64,000 nt of DNA, taken from NCBI GenBank assembly GCA_965206125.1, contig CBDBIN010000042.1, positions 124,001-188,000 on the forward strand. The letters are read 5' to 3'. This DNA comes from CAXWPM01 sp965206125. GTDB taxonomy: Bacteria > Acidobacteriota > Terriglobia > 20CM-2-55-15. The notes beneath the pieces were generated by a model, which was not told the origin of the DNA, searched no databases, and saw only the letters and a list, made by a program, of their open reading frames with translations. Below, one piece after another: positions 53,133-61,404 of the stretch. Position numbers and translations under genes: made by a program. How positions within the stretch are numbered: the first letter of the stretch is position 1; the number at the start of each line of letters is the position of its first letter.

Positions 53133-53510
53133 TCACGCTCTCCCTTTCGCCGGCTTCAATCTTTTCAGATCGCGCGAGGCGGCCATCTGGACGAGTTCGT
53201 CCATCCGTTCCGCCTCGGCGATCCCCACCTCCCGGCCCACTCTGGTCAAACGGTAATAGCGACGACGCTCGTCATCGAGTGCTGGATCGGGGCGGTCGTC
53301 GAGCTCGACGATCCACCCGTCGGCGAGCAGTCGCTTGATGATCCCGTACAGCGTGCTCGCGCTGAGCTTCACCCGCCCGTCAGTGCGGCGGGACACTTCC
53401 TTGAGGATCGCGTAGCCGTGCTTGTCGCCTTCGGCCAATGAGATCAGGACGTGGAAGGCTGCAGGAGTGATGGGCAGGAAATTGCGGACGTCATTGTTCT
53501 TCTTTCGCAT
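53133..53510 (-). CDS. PadR-family transcriptional regulator
   Basis: 125 aa. PadR winged helix: LPITPAAFHVLISLAEGDKHGYAIL, then VKLSASTLYGIIKRLLADGWIVE and a long wing DDERRRYYRLTRVGREVGIAEA. Basic C-terminus (DLKRLKPAKGRA). Promoter region on the minus strand contains TTGACT and AT-rich inverted words (TATACCGTAT, TAATATTA) around 53,520-53,560. Heads the ADOP-6 operon. Confidence 0.9.
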   Translation of the reverse strand: MRKKNNDVRNFLPITPAAFHVLISLAEGDKHGYAILKEVSRRTDGRVKLSASTLYGIIKRLLADGWIVELDDRPDPALDDERRRYYRLTRVGREVGIAEAERMDELVQMAASRDLKRLKPAKGRA

Positions 53511-53594
53511 GGAGCCCTCTCTATCGCATTACATAATATTAGTCTGTCATACGGTATAGTCAAGCGGAAAACGGTAGAGCGGGTCCTGGGACGT

Positions 53595-54320
53595 TCAGTT
53601 GCGGCGCAGCGGGACGAAACGAACAGGAATGACGTCGTGGATTTCAACGGTCCCGTCTTCCCGCTTCTCGACAACCTTGAGGACCTGGTAGGCCTGGGTC
53701 TCGCCGACGGGAATGATCATCCGCGCACCGGGGGCCAGTTGGTCGACGAGCGGTTGGGGAATCTGGGTCGCACCCGCCGTCACCAGGATGCCGTCGAAGG
53801 GAGCGTGTTCGGGCCAGCCCATGTAACCGTCGCCGGTGCGGACTTCCACGTTGGCAATCTCCAACCGGTCGAGCAATCGGCCGGCAGACTGAGCGAGCCT
53901 GGGGATGATTTCGATGGTGTAAACACTGTCGACGATTTCGGCGATCACGGCAGCCTGATAGCCGGAACCGGTACCGACTTCCAGAATCCGGTCGCCCGCT
54001 TCCGGGGAAACCAGTTCCGTCATCAGAGCAACGATGTAGGGTTGGGAGATGGTCTGTTCCAAACCGATCGGCAGCGGCGTGTCTTCATAAGCGTACCGCC
54101 TGTACTCTTCCGGAACGAATTCATGACGCGGCACGGCCTCCATCGCCGCCAAGACCGTCTCGGCCCCCACTCCGCGCGATCGGATCTGTCCGTCGACCAT
54201 CAGACGGCGCGCCTCATCGAAATCGACGGCAATGGATTCCGGTTCGGCGGCCGGTTGCTCGACCCGAGCGTCCTGGCAGGACGCCAGACATAGGGTTAAG
54301 GCAAGCAGAAACTTCCTCAT
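53595..54320 (-). CDS. pcm: Protein-L-isoaspartate O-methyltransferase with lipoprotein signal
   Basis: 241 aa. PIMT methylates isoaspartyl residues in aged proteins using S-adenosylmethionine. Family motifs: MVDGQIRSRGV, AMEAVPRHEFVPEEYRRYAYEDTPLPIGLEQTISQPYIVALM (in parts), the SAM loop LEVGTGSGYQAAVIA, and GARMIIPVG. Residues 1-18 are a signal peptide with lipobox LASC, so the enzyme should be exported, where SAM is not normally available. The ATG 54320 has TACAAT 6 nt upstream and no ribosome binding site. Confidence 0.88.
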   Translation of the reverse strand: MRKFLLALTLCLASCQDARVEQPAAEPESIAVDFDEARRLMVDGQIRSRGVGAETVLAAMEAVPRHEFVPEEYRRYAYEDTPLPIGLEQTISQPYIVALMTELVSPEAGDRILEVGTGSGYQAAVIAEIVDSVYTIEIIPRLAQSAGRLLDRLEIANVEVRTGDGYMGWPEHAPFDGILVTAGATQIPQPLVDQLAPGARMIIPVGETQAYQVLKVVEKREDGTVEIHDVIPVRFVPLRRN

Positions 54321-54326
54321 GAAGTG

Positions 54327-54332
54327 ATTGTA
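54327..54332 (-). promoter_or_regulatory. -10 box (TACAAT) 6 nt before the pcm start
   Basis: On the minus strand TACAAT (54332-54327) is followed by CACTTC and the ATG at 54320. Spacing places the transcription start at the ATG. Confidence 0.4.
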
Positions 54333-54369
54333 GCCTTTTGAGCGGAAGAGGGACTCTCGCCGAATAGCG

Positions 54370-55164
54370 CTACGGCCAGCCAAAACCGGCGAGCGTCAGC
54401 AGGCCGATAAGGATCATCGCCACGCCTGCAACACGGCCACCCTGAGCGCCGAAAGGGATCACCTTCTCCAGGAGGACGAATGCCGCGATCGCGGCGATCC
54501 AGAGCAGGTTCATGACGCCGCCGAAGAACAGAAGGCCCATCAGAATCCAGCAACATCCCAGACAGTACGCCCCGTGCTCGAACCCCATGCGCAACGCGCC
54601 GCTCATACCCTGGCGCCAGTGTCTTGAAAGAAAGTGGGCGGGGGTGCGGCAGTGCCGGAGGCACGAATCCTTGAACGGCGTGAGTTGGTACACCCCGGCG
54701 GCGATCAGAAGGCCGGCGCCGAGCGCGGGGCTGGTCGATACCATCATCGGGGAAAGCAGCGTGGCCTGATCGAGGCCCCACTGCGCCAGTGTGGCTCCGA
54801 CGCTGAACAGCGTCCACATGGTGATGTAGCCGGCCACGAAGAGGGCCGTGGGGGGGAGCGGGCTGTCCTCGGCAGCCGCTTTCCTGGCGACGGCCGCGTA
54901 CACGAGCGTCATCGGGATCGCAGTCGGCACCATCATGCCGACCATCATCACGGCCCACATGAGGAACATCATCAGGAAATCGGTTGGGGTCCAGGCCTGA
55001 ACACGCACCATGGCGGCCATGGACGGCATGGACATATCACCCATACCCGTTGCTTCGAACAAGAGATAAGTCCAGGCCAGGAGGGTGACGCCGGTGAGGC
55101 CGGCCAGGACCGCAATACGGTCCCGGCCCAAGAGCGACTTTGTCGATGAAACGGCTTCCGCCAC
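54370..55164 (-). CDS. DUF2182 integral membrane protein
   Basis: 264 aa, GTG start. Predicted metal-binding membrane protein of the DUF2182 family: about six helices with many Met/His/Cys. Distinctive motifs are DFLMMFLMWAVMMVGMMVPTA, CLRHCRTPAHFL and HGAYCLGCCWILMGLLF. The Met- and Cys-rich helices suggest copper or another soft metal, but that is inference. It starts 7 nt after the DUF1326 stop, and the two families are commonly adjacent, so they would have formed an operon before the IS insertion. Confidence 0.85.
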   Translation of the reverse strand: MAEAVSSTKSLLGRDRIAVLAGLTGVTLLAWTYLLFEATGMGDMSMPSMAAMVRVQAWTPTDFLMMFLMWAVMMVGMMVPTAIPMTLVYAAVARKAAAEDSPLPPTALFVAGYITMWTLFSVGATLAQWGLDQATLLSPMMVSTSPALGAGLLIAAGVYQLTPFKDSCLRHCRTPAHFLSRHWRQGMSGALRMGFEHGAYCLGCCWILMGLLFFGGVMNLLWIAAIAAFVLLEKVIPFGAQGGRVAGVAMILIGLLTLAGFGWP

Positions 55165-55533
55165 TGGGAATCTAGCGGATAACGCCGTCCTGGGTCATAT
55201 GCAGTTCGCTGAACTGGCCGTAGGTGTCGGTGAACTCCATCTTGATCTCGCCCGTGGCCGTCGAAGTGCCGTTGCCCATCTCCGGGAACGTGTACTCGAA
55301 TCCTTCGGGAAGATGAATCCGGGCACGGGCATCGCCCCCACTGAAAGGATTGACGATTGGCCGCCCCTCGGATTCGACGACACCATCGACCTTGAAGCTG
55401 CCTTTCCGGGCCTCGACGTCGATCGAAACATCGATCGGAGCGTACAGGGTATCCAACACCTTTGACATCGTGCTGTGGTAGACGAAGAAATGTGTCGCTC
55501 CGGGCGCCGTGGACTCGCCATGGAGGATCTTCC

Positions 55534-55537
55534 CTAG
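55534..55537. repeat. Target site duplication CTAG, left
   Basis: CTAG copy at the left IS end; the partner is 57022-57025. The target reconstructed without the IS is the palindrome CCCTAGGG. Confidence 0.8.
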
Positions 55538-57021
55538 CAGTCCGTGGTTAAAGTCGGCCTCATCGTAATTAGAAGAAGGACCGGATGCGACCATAACGCG
55601 AGGAGAATCAGGTTAGGAGATCGCGATATGGGAATGGGACGGAGAAAGCACCGACAGGACACGTTGTGGGTTGCGACCGCGGAGTTGCCGCGAACAGCGG
55701 GCCACGTATTTTACGAACGGGTAAACCGAATCCTGAACGAGAGGGAGTTCGACCGGTTCGTCGAGGATGCGTGCGAGAAGTTCTACGCCGCAGTGATGGG
55801 TCGGCCGAGCCTGGCACCGGGCAAGTATTTTCGGATGTTGCTGGTGGGCTACTTTGAAGGGATCGATTCGGAGCGGGGGATTGCATGGCGGTGTGCCGAT
55901 TCTCTAAGCTTGCGGGAATTCCTGGGAGTGGGACTGAGCGACGCGGTACCGGATCATTCGACGGTTTCGCGAACCCGACGGCTGATCGATCTGGAGACGC
56001 ATGGAAAGGTCTTTTCGTGGATGTTGGGTGTATTGGCCGGTGAGGGCCTGATCGATGGGAAGACGGTGGGCGTGGATGCATCGACGCTGGAAGCCAACGC
56101 GGCGATGCGATCGATCGTGCGGCGGGATACCGGGGAAGCCTACAACGAGTTCCTGACACGGCTGGCCAAGGCGTCGGGCATTGAGACGCCGACCCGAGCG
56201 GACCTGGCCCGACTGGACCGAAAGCGAACCAAGAAAGGATCGAACAAAGAGTGGGAACATCCCCACGACCCGGACGCGCGCATTACGAAGATGAAGGACG
56301 GGCGGACGCATCTGGCGCACAAGGTCGAGCATGCCGCCGACATGAAGACCGGAGCCATCCTGGCGGTTACCGTGCAGGGCGCCGATCTGGGCGACACGAC
56401 GACTATCGAAGACACGATGATCGAGGCGGCCCGTCAGATGGAGACACTGGCGGCCGATCCTGAATCGAAGCTGCCCGACGATTACCTTTCCGAAATCGTG
56501 GCCGATAAGGGATATCACAGTAACGATACGATGACCGCCTTCAAAGACCTCGGTATTCGCAGCTATATCTCGGAACCGGACCGGGGTCGGCGTAACTGGA
56601 AAGGCAAGCCCGCCGAACAACAGGCCGTCTACGCCAACCGGCGACGGATCCGAGGTGAGCGGGGCAAGCGGTTACTCCGACAGCGGGGACTGATGTTGGA
56701 ACGGCCGTTCGCGCACACTCTGGAAACCGGAGCCATGCGTCGGGTTCACCTCCGACATCGGGACAACATTCTCAAGCGCATCCTGATTCAGTACGCCGCG
56801 TTGAATCTGAGCCTTATTCTTCGGAACAATTTCGGGAACGGCACACCGCGAGGCCTTCAGGGCCAGTATGTTGCTGCCTTGTTCACCCTGATACTGCTCT
56901 GGAGCCACTATCAATCGCTCTCTTTCGATCCTGAACGCTCCGGACACGATTTCAACGCTGTTCCGTCTTGGCCGACACCCGTGAATCCCAATTCAGAAAA
57001 TTGCACTTCTGCCACGGACTG
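55538..57021 (+). mobile_element. Complete insertion sequence, 1,484 bp, DUF772/DDE type (IS5/IS1182-like)
   Basis: Ends are perfect inverted repeats, CAGTCCGTGG at left and CCACGGACTG at right; including the duplicated CTAG and outer CC/GG the identity extends to 16 bp. Partial matching (AAGT) continues inside. It carries one transposase gene, full length, with an AGGAG ribosome binding site. The 4-bp CTAG duplication agrees with the YTAR target preference known for IS5-group elements. It appears intact and recently inserted, since the host frame is still perfect. Confidence 0.88.
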
Positions 57022-57025
57022 CTAG
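55628..57025 (+). CDS. Transposase, DUF772 + DDE domain
   Basis: 465 aa from the ATG at 55628, with AGGAG upstream. N-terminal DUF772 helices (PSLAPGKYFRMLLVGYFEGI; REFLGVGLSDAVPDHSTVSR), then the DDE domain: first Asp in GKTVGVDASTLEANAA, second in SEIVADKGYHSNDTM, and Glu in GLMLERPFAHTLE. A Lys-rich insert (RKRTKKGSNKEW) lies in between. The TAG stop at 57023-57025 is made from the last three bases of the CTAG target duplication, so the element itself does not encode its stop. Confidence 0.9.
   Translation: MGMGRRKHRQDTLWVATAELPRTAGHVFYERVNRILNEREFDRFVEDACEKFYAAVMGRPSLAPGKYFRMLLVGYFEGIDSERGIAWRCADSLSLREFLGVGLSDAVPDHSTVSRTRRLIDLETHGKVFSWMLGVLAGEGLIDGKTVGVDASTLEANAAMRSIVRRDTGEAYNEFLTRLAKASGIETPTRADLARLDRKRTKKGSNKEWEHPHDPDARITKMKDGRTHLAHKVEHAADMKTGAILAVTVQGADLGDTTTIEDTMIEAARQMETLAADPESKLPDDYLSEIVADKGYHSNDTMTAFKDLGIRSYISEPDRGRRNWKGKPAEQQAVYANRRRIRGERGKRLLRQRGLMLERPFAHTLETGAMRRVHLRHRDNILKRILIQYAALNLSLILRNNFGNGTPRGLQGQYVAALFTLILLWSHYQSLSFDPERSGHDFNAVPSWPTPVNPNSENCTSATDC
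57022..57025. repeat. Target site duplication CTAG, right
   Basis: Second CTAG copy; provides the transposase stop codon TAG. Confidence 0.8.
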
Positions 57026-57434
57026 GGCTTCCCGCTGGTCGGGATCCGCACGCTCATCGATGACCACCTGCTCGGTACCGTTGCCGGCGGCGATCTCGCC
57101 GGGCCACTGGAGCACCAGGACAAAATTCAACCCGTCCAGACGGGTATCGTTAAAATGACCTTTGTCGATCTTGCCGGCCGCTACGGCTTCGCAGTGACCA
57201 TGCGTGGATGGGGCGTTGAACTGGCACGGGCACCCGTAGTTACAGTTGCAGTTGACGTACTCGCTGCCGTGAATTTCCCATTGGTCTGCCATATGAAGTG
57301 TCTCCTTTCAGGCGCATATCATACACGACTTGGCTTTCCGGACCGAGGACGGTCCCTGTCGCAAAATCATCCCGCGTGGGGTATATATAGGGGCGCTCCA
57401 GAGAACACGTTTCAACCAGATTAGGAGGACTGCG

Positions 57435-58460
57435 ATGTCGCATCCATCTCGCCGGACACTCACGTTTGTTGTCATCCTTGCCGTGACCGCGTTCATCGGA
57501 CTGGGCGTCGAGGCTCAAAACCACGCGCCGAACCCCTACGACACGGTAGAAGGGATCTGGGGAAAACTGCCGGCAGGCAGAACCTGGGGATCGTCAAGTG
57601 CAGTGCAGTCCGCCACCGACGGCAGCGGTAACCTCTGGGTCGCCGAAAGGTGCGGCGCCAACAGCTGCAACAATGCTCCTGACGTCGACCCGGTGCTCCT
57701 GTTCGATGCGAACGGCAACCTTTTGCGGAGCTTCGGCGCGGGCCTGATCCTGCAACCGCACGGCATGGAGGTGGACACCGACAACAATGTCTGGGTGACC
57801 GACACCGGCAGAGCCGAAGGCAAAGGTTACCAGGTCCACAAGTTCAGCCCGACCGGCGAAGTATTGATGACGTTGGGTACCCCCGGCGGTACTGGAAACG
57901 GTCCCGATGCTTTCAATGGGCCGTCGGATGTGCTGGTCGCACCAAACGGGGACATCTTCGTCGCCGTGGGTCATCTGGGGCGTGGGGACGACAATCGCAT
58001 TGCGAAGTTCTCGAGCGACGGGACATTCATCAAGAGCTGGGGAAAGACCGGAGTGACCAACGAGGAGTTCCACGACCCCCACGCGCTGGCCATGGACTCC
58101 CAGGGGCGCTTGTTCGTCGGTGACCGGTACAACAACCGCGTCCAGATCTTCGATCAGGACGGCGGCTACATCGCCACGTGGACACAGTTCGGCCGGCCCA
58201 GCGGGCTCGCGATCAGCGCGGACGACATTCTCTACTCTGCAGATTCGGAATCAAACACGAGACGGCATCCGGCCTGGAAGCGCGGCATCCGGATCGGCAG
58301 CGCGGTAGACGGCTGGGTCACAGCCTTTATCCCGGACACGGAACCCGACCCGGATAACTCCGGAACCAGCGGAGGCGAAGGCGTTGCCGTGGACGCCGAG
58401 GGCAATGTATTTGCCGCGGAAGTTGGCGGAAGGATGTTGAGGAAGCACATCCGGCAATAG
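57435..58460 (+). CDS. Secreted NHL-repeat beta-propeller protein
   Basis: 341 aa. A signal peptide (1-~27, VVILAVTAFIGLGVEAQ) and then six NHL-type blades: QSATDGSGNLWVAERCG, QPHGMEVDTDNNVWVTDTG, GPSDVLVAPNGDIFVAVGH, DPHALAMDSQGRLFVGDRYN, RPSGLAISADDILYSAD, GGEGVAVDAEGNVFAAEVGG. The first blade has two cysteines (ERCGANSCNN). The order of blades is like peptidyl-alpha-hydroxyglycine lyase (PAL) but the function is not established. A perfect AGGAGG site precedes the ATG; TATATA lies ~50 nt upstream. Confidence 0.86.
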   Translation: MSHPSRRTLTFVVILAVTAFIGLGVEAQNHAPNPYDTVEGIWGKLPAGRTWGSSSAVQSATDGSGNLWVAERCGANSCNNAPDVDPVLLFDANGNLLRSFGAGLILQPHGMEVDTDNNVWVTDTGRAEGKGYQVHKFSPTGEVLMTLGTPGGTGNGPDAFNGPSDVLVAPNGDIFVAVGHLGRGDDNRIAKFSSDGTFIKSWGKTGVTNEEFHDPHALAMDSQGRLFVGDRYNNRVQIFDQDGGYIATWTQFGRPSGLAISADDILYSADSESNTRRHPAWKRGIRIGSAVDGWVTAFIPDTEPDPDNSGTSGGEGVAVDAEGNVFAAEVGGRMLRKHIRQ

Positions 58461-58527
58461 AGCGAGCAGCCGGCAACGGGGACTCGCGTCCGGTCGCACG
58501 GCGGCCGGCGCCGGCCAGAAGGTGACC

Positions 58528-59310
58528 ATGCTCGGTCGACCGATCATATTTGTCTACGGGGTCGTGTGTTATGCGACCTTTTTCGGAACCTTCCTGTACG
58601 CGATCGGATTCATCGGGGACTTCGGTGTGCCAAAAACGATGGACTCCGGAGCGCAGGGACCGGCGATCGAGGCGCTGGCGATCAACACGGTCCTGCTGGG
58701 CATTTTTGCCGTTCAGCACAGCTTGATGGCACGTCAGTCATTCAAACAGGTGCTGACGAAGATCCTACCTGAGCCCGCCGAACGCAGCACCTACGTCTTG
58801 ATGTCGAGCTTGGCCCTGATCCTGTTGTTCTGGCAGTGGCAGCCGATGGGCGGCGTGATCTGGGACGTCGGGCATCCCATCGCGAGGATCGCGACCATGG
58901 GCCTGTACCTGTCGGGCATTCTCATCGTGCTCATCTCAACATTCCTGATCAACCACTTCGACCTGTTCGGCCTGCGCCAGGTCTATCTCTACCTGAAAGG
59001 CGAGGAGTACACGGCGTTGGGGTTCCGAACGCCGGGTCCCTACAAGCACGTGCGGCATCCGCTGTATATCGGCTGGTTGATCACGTTCTGGGCGACGCCG
59101 ACGATGACCGGAGCACACCTGCTGTTCGCCCTCGCCACGACGGCCTACATACTCATCGCCATTCAGTTCGAGGAAAAGGACATGGTGGCGTTCCACGGCA
59201 GGCGCTATGAGAACTACCGGCGGACGGTGCCTATGATCATTCCCAGCCTCAGGCCGAAGACCGGCTCGGAGATGGAACCCGACGCGCAAGCGAAAACTGC
59301 CGGTTCCTAG
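58528..59310 (+). CDS. mddA: Methanethiol S-methyltransferase-like membrane protein (MddA/NnrU family)
   Basis: 260 aa, five to six transmembrane helices. Matches the MddA pattern as I know it: FGVPKTMDSG near the N-terminus, GIFAVQHSLMARQSFK, STFLINHFDLFGLRQVYLYL, and the ICMT-like SAM-binding GPYKHVRHPLYIGWL with R-H-P-x-Y-x-G-W, followed by EEKDMVAFHGRRYENYR. MddA methylates methanethiol to dimethyl sulfide with SAM. The general family is sure; the exact substrate is inferred. AAGG precedes the ATG. It lies 67 nt after the NHL gene and before the YeiH-type exporter. Confidence 0.8.
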   Translation: MLGRPIIFVYGVVCYATFFGTFLYAIGFIGDFGVPKTMDSGAQGPAIEALAINTVLLGIFAVQHSLMARQSFKQVLTKILPEPAERSTYVLMSSLALILLFWQWQPMGGVIWDVGHPIARIATMGLYLSGILIVLISTFLINHFDLFGLRQVYLYLKGEEYTALGFRTPGPYKHVRHPLYIGWLITFWATPTMTGAHLLFALATTAYILIAIQFEEKDMVAFHGRRYENYRRTVPMIIPSLRPKTGSEMEPDAQAKTAGS

Positions 59311-59424
59311 CAGCCCCCGCCCGTCGATTCATCGGCTCGTTTGATCTTTCCGGTGATCAAGCAGACAATTACGGCGCCTCCGAGTCGGTCGGTTCCGGCC
59401 GGTATGTGATTGCGACGTCTCCGA

Positions 59425-60549
59425 ATGAACAAGGTTCTTAAACTATTGCCCGGCATGGTGCTGGCGGCGGCGATCATGCTGGTAGCCCTGCCCGCGGCAA
59501 CGACACTCGGCGGTTGGGTCTTGAGCCTCCAGGGAATCGATCCGGCGGGCAGATCCAGCCCGATCTCGGGAGTCCTGGTCGCGATCCTGATCGGCATCCT
59601 TGTCCGCAACCTGGCGGGTCTGCCGGAGCGTTTCCGACCGGGTGTTGGGTTCTGTACGACGACCCTGCTCCGAGGAGGCATCATCCTGCTCGGCATCCGG
59701 CTCAGCTTCGTCGATGTGGTCCGGTTGGGCGCCTGGGGAGTGCCGATCGTAATCACTGTCATCGTCAGTGGCCTGCTCCTGATTCACTGGTTCAATCGAG
59801 CCCTCGGCTTGCCGGCGCGACTCGGAACGCTCATCGCCGCAGGAACCGGAATCTGCGGGGTCACCGCCATCGTCTCGACGGCAGCGGCGATCGACGCTGA
59901 AGAAAGAGAGGTGGCCTACGCGGTGGCGAATATCACGCTCTTCGGCCTCGTGGGGATGTTCTTCTACCCGTACCTCGCCAACGCTTTGTTGACGACTCCG
60001 GCACAAGTGGGAATCTTCCTCGGAACCGCCGTGCACGAGACCGCACAGGTAGTCGGCGCGGCGATGACCTATCAGGAGGTCTTCGGCGACGACACGGTTC
60101 TTCAGGCGGCAACGGTAACCAAGCTGACCCGCAACCTCTTTCTGGCCGCCGTAGTCCCGCTACTCTCGTTCCTGCACCTGCGGCAGGCACAGCGTCAGGA
60201 CGAGCGGCGCGTTAAGGTGAGTCCTCTCGAACTCTTCCCGCTATTCGTCCTCGGTTTCATCGGAATGTCCCTGTTGCGTTCTGCAGGTGACTTCACCCTC
60301 GCGGGCGGCATGGCCTTCGGAGTTCTCGACGCGACTACCTGGGCCGCCCTCACTCGGACCCTCGGAGATGTCGTTGCGTCCCGCTACCTGCTCGGAACGG
60401 CAATGGCCGGAGTCGGCCTGGGCACAGGCTTCTCTGTCTTCAGAAATGTCGGCCTGAAGCCATTTGCGGTCGGCCTGGTGGGAGCGCTTCTTGTCGGGGT
60501 GATTGGGCTGGTGCTGGCGATGTCACTCGGGCAGTTCGTCAAGTTCTAG
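59425..60549 (+). CDS. YeiH/UPF0324 family putative sulfate/sulfite exporter
   Basis: 374 aa, about ten transmembrane helices. Family motifs: ISGVLVAILIGILVRNL, LRGGIILLGIRLSF (L-x-x-x-I-x-L-L-G-x-R-L), AAGTGICGVTAIVSTAAAI, GTAVHETAQVVGAAMTYQ and VTKLTRNLFLAAVVPLL. Members are annotated as putative sulfate exporters; transport has not been shown for this one. The start is uncertain: ATG 59425 has no ribosome binding site, TTG 59410 is in frame. Confidence 0.86.
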   Translation: MNKVLKLLPGMVLAAAIMLVALPAATTLGGWVLSLQGIDPAGRSSPISGVLVAILIGILVRNLAGLPERFRPGVGFCTTTLLRGGIILLGIRLSFVDVVRLGAWGVPIVITVIVSGLLLIHWFNRALGLPARLGTLIAAGTGICGVTAIVSTAAAIDAEEREVAYAVANITLFGLVGMFFYPYLANALLTTPAQVGIFLGTAVHETAQVVGAAMTYQEVFGDDTVLQAATVTKLTRNLFLAAVVPLLSFLHLRQAQRQDERRVKVSPLELFPLFVLGFIGMSLLRSAGDFTLAGGMAFGVLDATTWAALTRTLGDVVASRYLLGTAMAGVGLGTGFSVFRNVGLKPFAVGLVGALLVGVIGLVLAMSLGQFVKF

Positions 60550-60588
60550 TATATTTACGCGCGAGCCTCATAGAGGGATAGAAAAAAC

Positions 60589-60598
60589 GGGGGGGGGG
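60589..60598 (+). repeat. Homopolymer G10 just upstream of the CDGSH gene
   Basis: AAAAAAC followed by ten G and then CTGGAG, 12 nt before the start codon. A run of this length is slippage-prone and lies between any promoter and the ribosome binding site. Confidence 0.7.
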
Positions 60599-60610
60599 CT
60601 GGAGATGACT

Positions 60611-61258
60611 ATGAAACCAACGATCGATCCGATGAAGAACGGACCGTACAGGGTCACGAACTGCGAAATGCTGAAAGGATTCATGGACGGCAAGGTTTAC
60701 GACTCGGCCGGAACGATCGCACTTTGTCGCTGCGGCGGCTCGACAAACAAGCCTTACTGTGACGGAACGCACGGAAGGATCGGGTTCACCGATGAGAAGG
60801 GGGCCGACAGACTTGCCGACAAGCGTGAAGACTATGCCGGCGACGGAATTACGATCCACGACAACCGGGGTATCTGTGCTCATGCGGCGACATGTACCGA
60901 TGGCCTCGGTTCGGTATTCCGTTTCGGACAGGAGCCCTGGATCGACCCAAACGGCGCCGATGCCGAGAAGATCATCGAGACAGTGAAGCAGTGTCCTTCG
61001 GGTGCCCTCGGCTACTCGGTGGACGGCGTGGAACAAGGGGACGGAGACAGCGATCCGATGATCCTCGTGGTACCGAACGGGCCGTACGCGGTTCGCGGTG
61101 GCGCGGAGCTCGAGCAGACAGAGTGGGGAGAGGGTGCGTCACGGGAACACTTCACCTTCTGCCGGTGCGGCCAGAGTAAGAACAAACCCTTCTGTGACGG
61201 TGCGCACTGGAACCATCAGTTTGACGAACACGCGCCGCCGCAAGACAGTCAGGCATGA
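60611..61258 (+). CDS. Double CDGSH iron-sulfur protein with a central Fer4_19-like domain
   Basis: 215 aa. Two CDGSH [2Fe-2S] sites: Cys 39, Cys 41, Cys 50, His 54 (CRCGGSTNKPYCDGTH) and Cys 184, Cys 186, Cys 195, His 199 (CRCGQSKNKPFCDGAH). Between them lies a divergent 4Fe-4S mono-cluster-like domain with Cys 89, Cys 95 and Cys 128 (IHDNRGICAHAATC; VKQCPSGAL). No membrane anchor. CDGSH proteins carry redox-active clusters involved in electron or cluster transfer; partner unknown. The ATG 60611 is chosen since GGAG lies 6 nt before it. Confidence 0.88.
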   Translation: MKPTIDPMKNGPYRVTNCEMLKGFMDGKVYDSAGTIALCRCGGSTNKPYCDGTHGRIGFTDEKGADRLADKREDYAGDGITIHDNRGICAHAATCTDGLGSVFRFGQEPWIDPNGADAEKIIETVKQCPSGALGYSVDGVEQGDGDSDPMILVVPNGPYAVRGGAELEQTEWGEGASREHFTFCRCGQSKNKPFCDGAHWNHQFDEHAPPQDSQA

Positions 61259-61404
61259 GGCTGTGCCGACGACCGACGTGGTCGTTTGGTCGGCAGGTCA
61301 GGGTAAGGCTTCCAAACTTCCCTCAGCGCGAGAAGGCCGGAAAGAAGAATTCACAAACGGAAAGTGCGTTACCATCCTCAGCTGAATCTCCCAGGGAAAC
61401 TCGC

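Larger units (their letters stand above)
55172..57292 (-). pseudogene. DUF1326 gene interrupted by an insertion sequence
   Basis: The N-terminal half is at 57292-57022 (ADQWEIHGSEYVNCNCNYG, with the CNC-x-x-x-CPC cluster) and the C-terminal half at 55533-55172 (ATHFFVYHSTMSKVLDTLYA, ARIHLPEGFEYTFPEMGNG). Removing 55534-57021 leaves one CTAG and a perfect 210-residue frame reading ...DQREALGKILHGEST..., as in intact DUF1326 proteins. The N-terminal piece still has a start but ends in the IS. The 7-nt gap to DUF2182 means the IS also separates DUF2182 from its promoter. Confidence 0.88.

Noticed and set aside
55529..57030. IS target duplication CTT instead of CTAG
   Set aside because: CTT flanks both ends of the extended inverted repeat, but removing the IS on that basis breaks the DUF1326 reading frame; CTAG restores it exactly.
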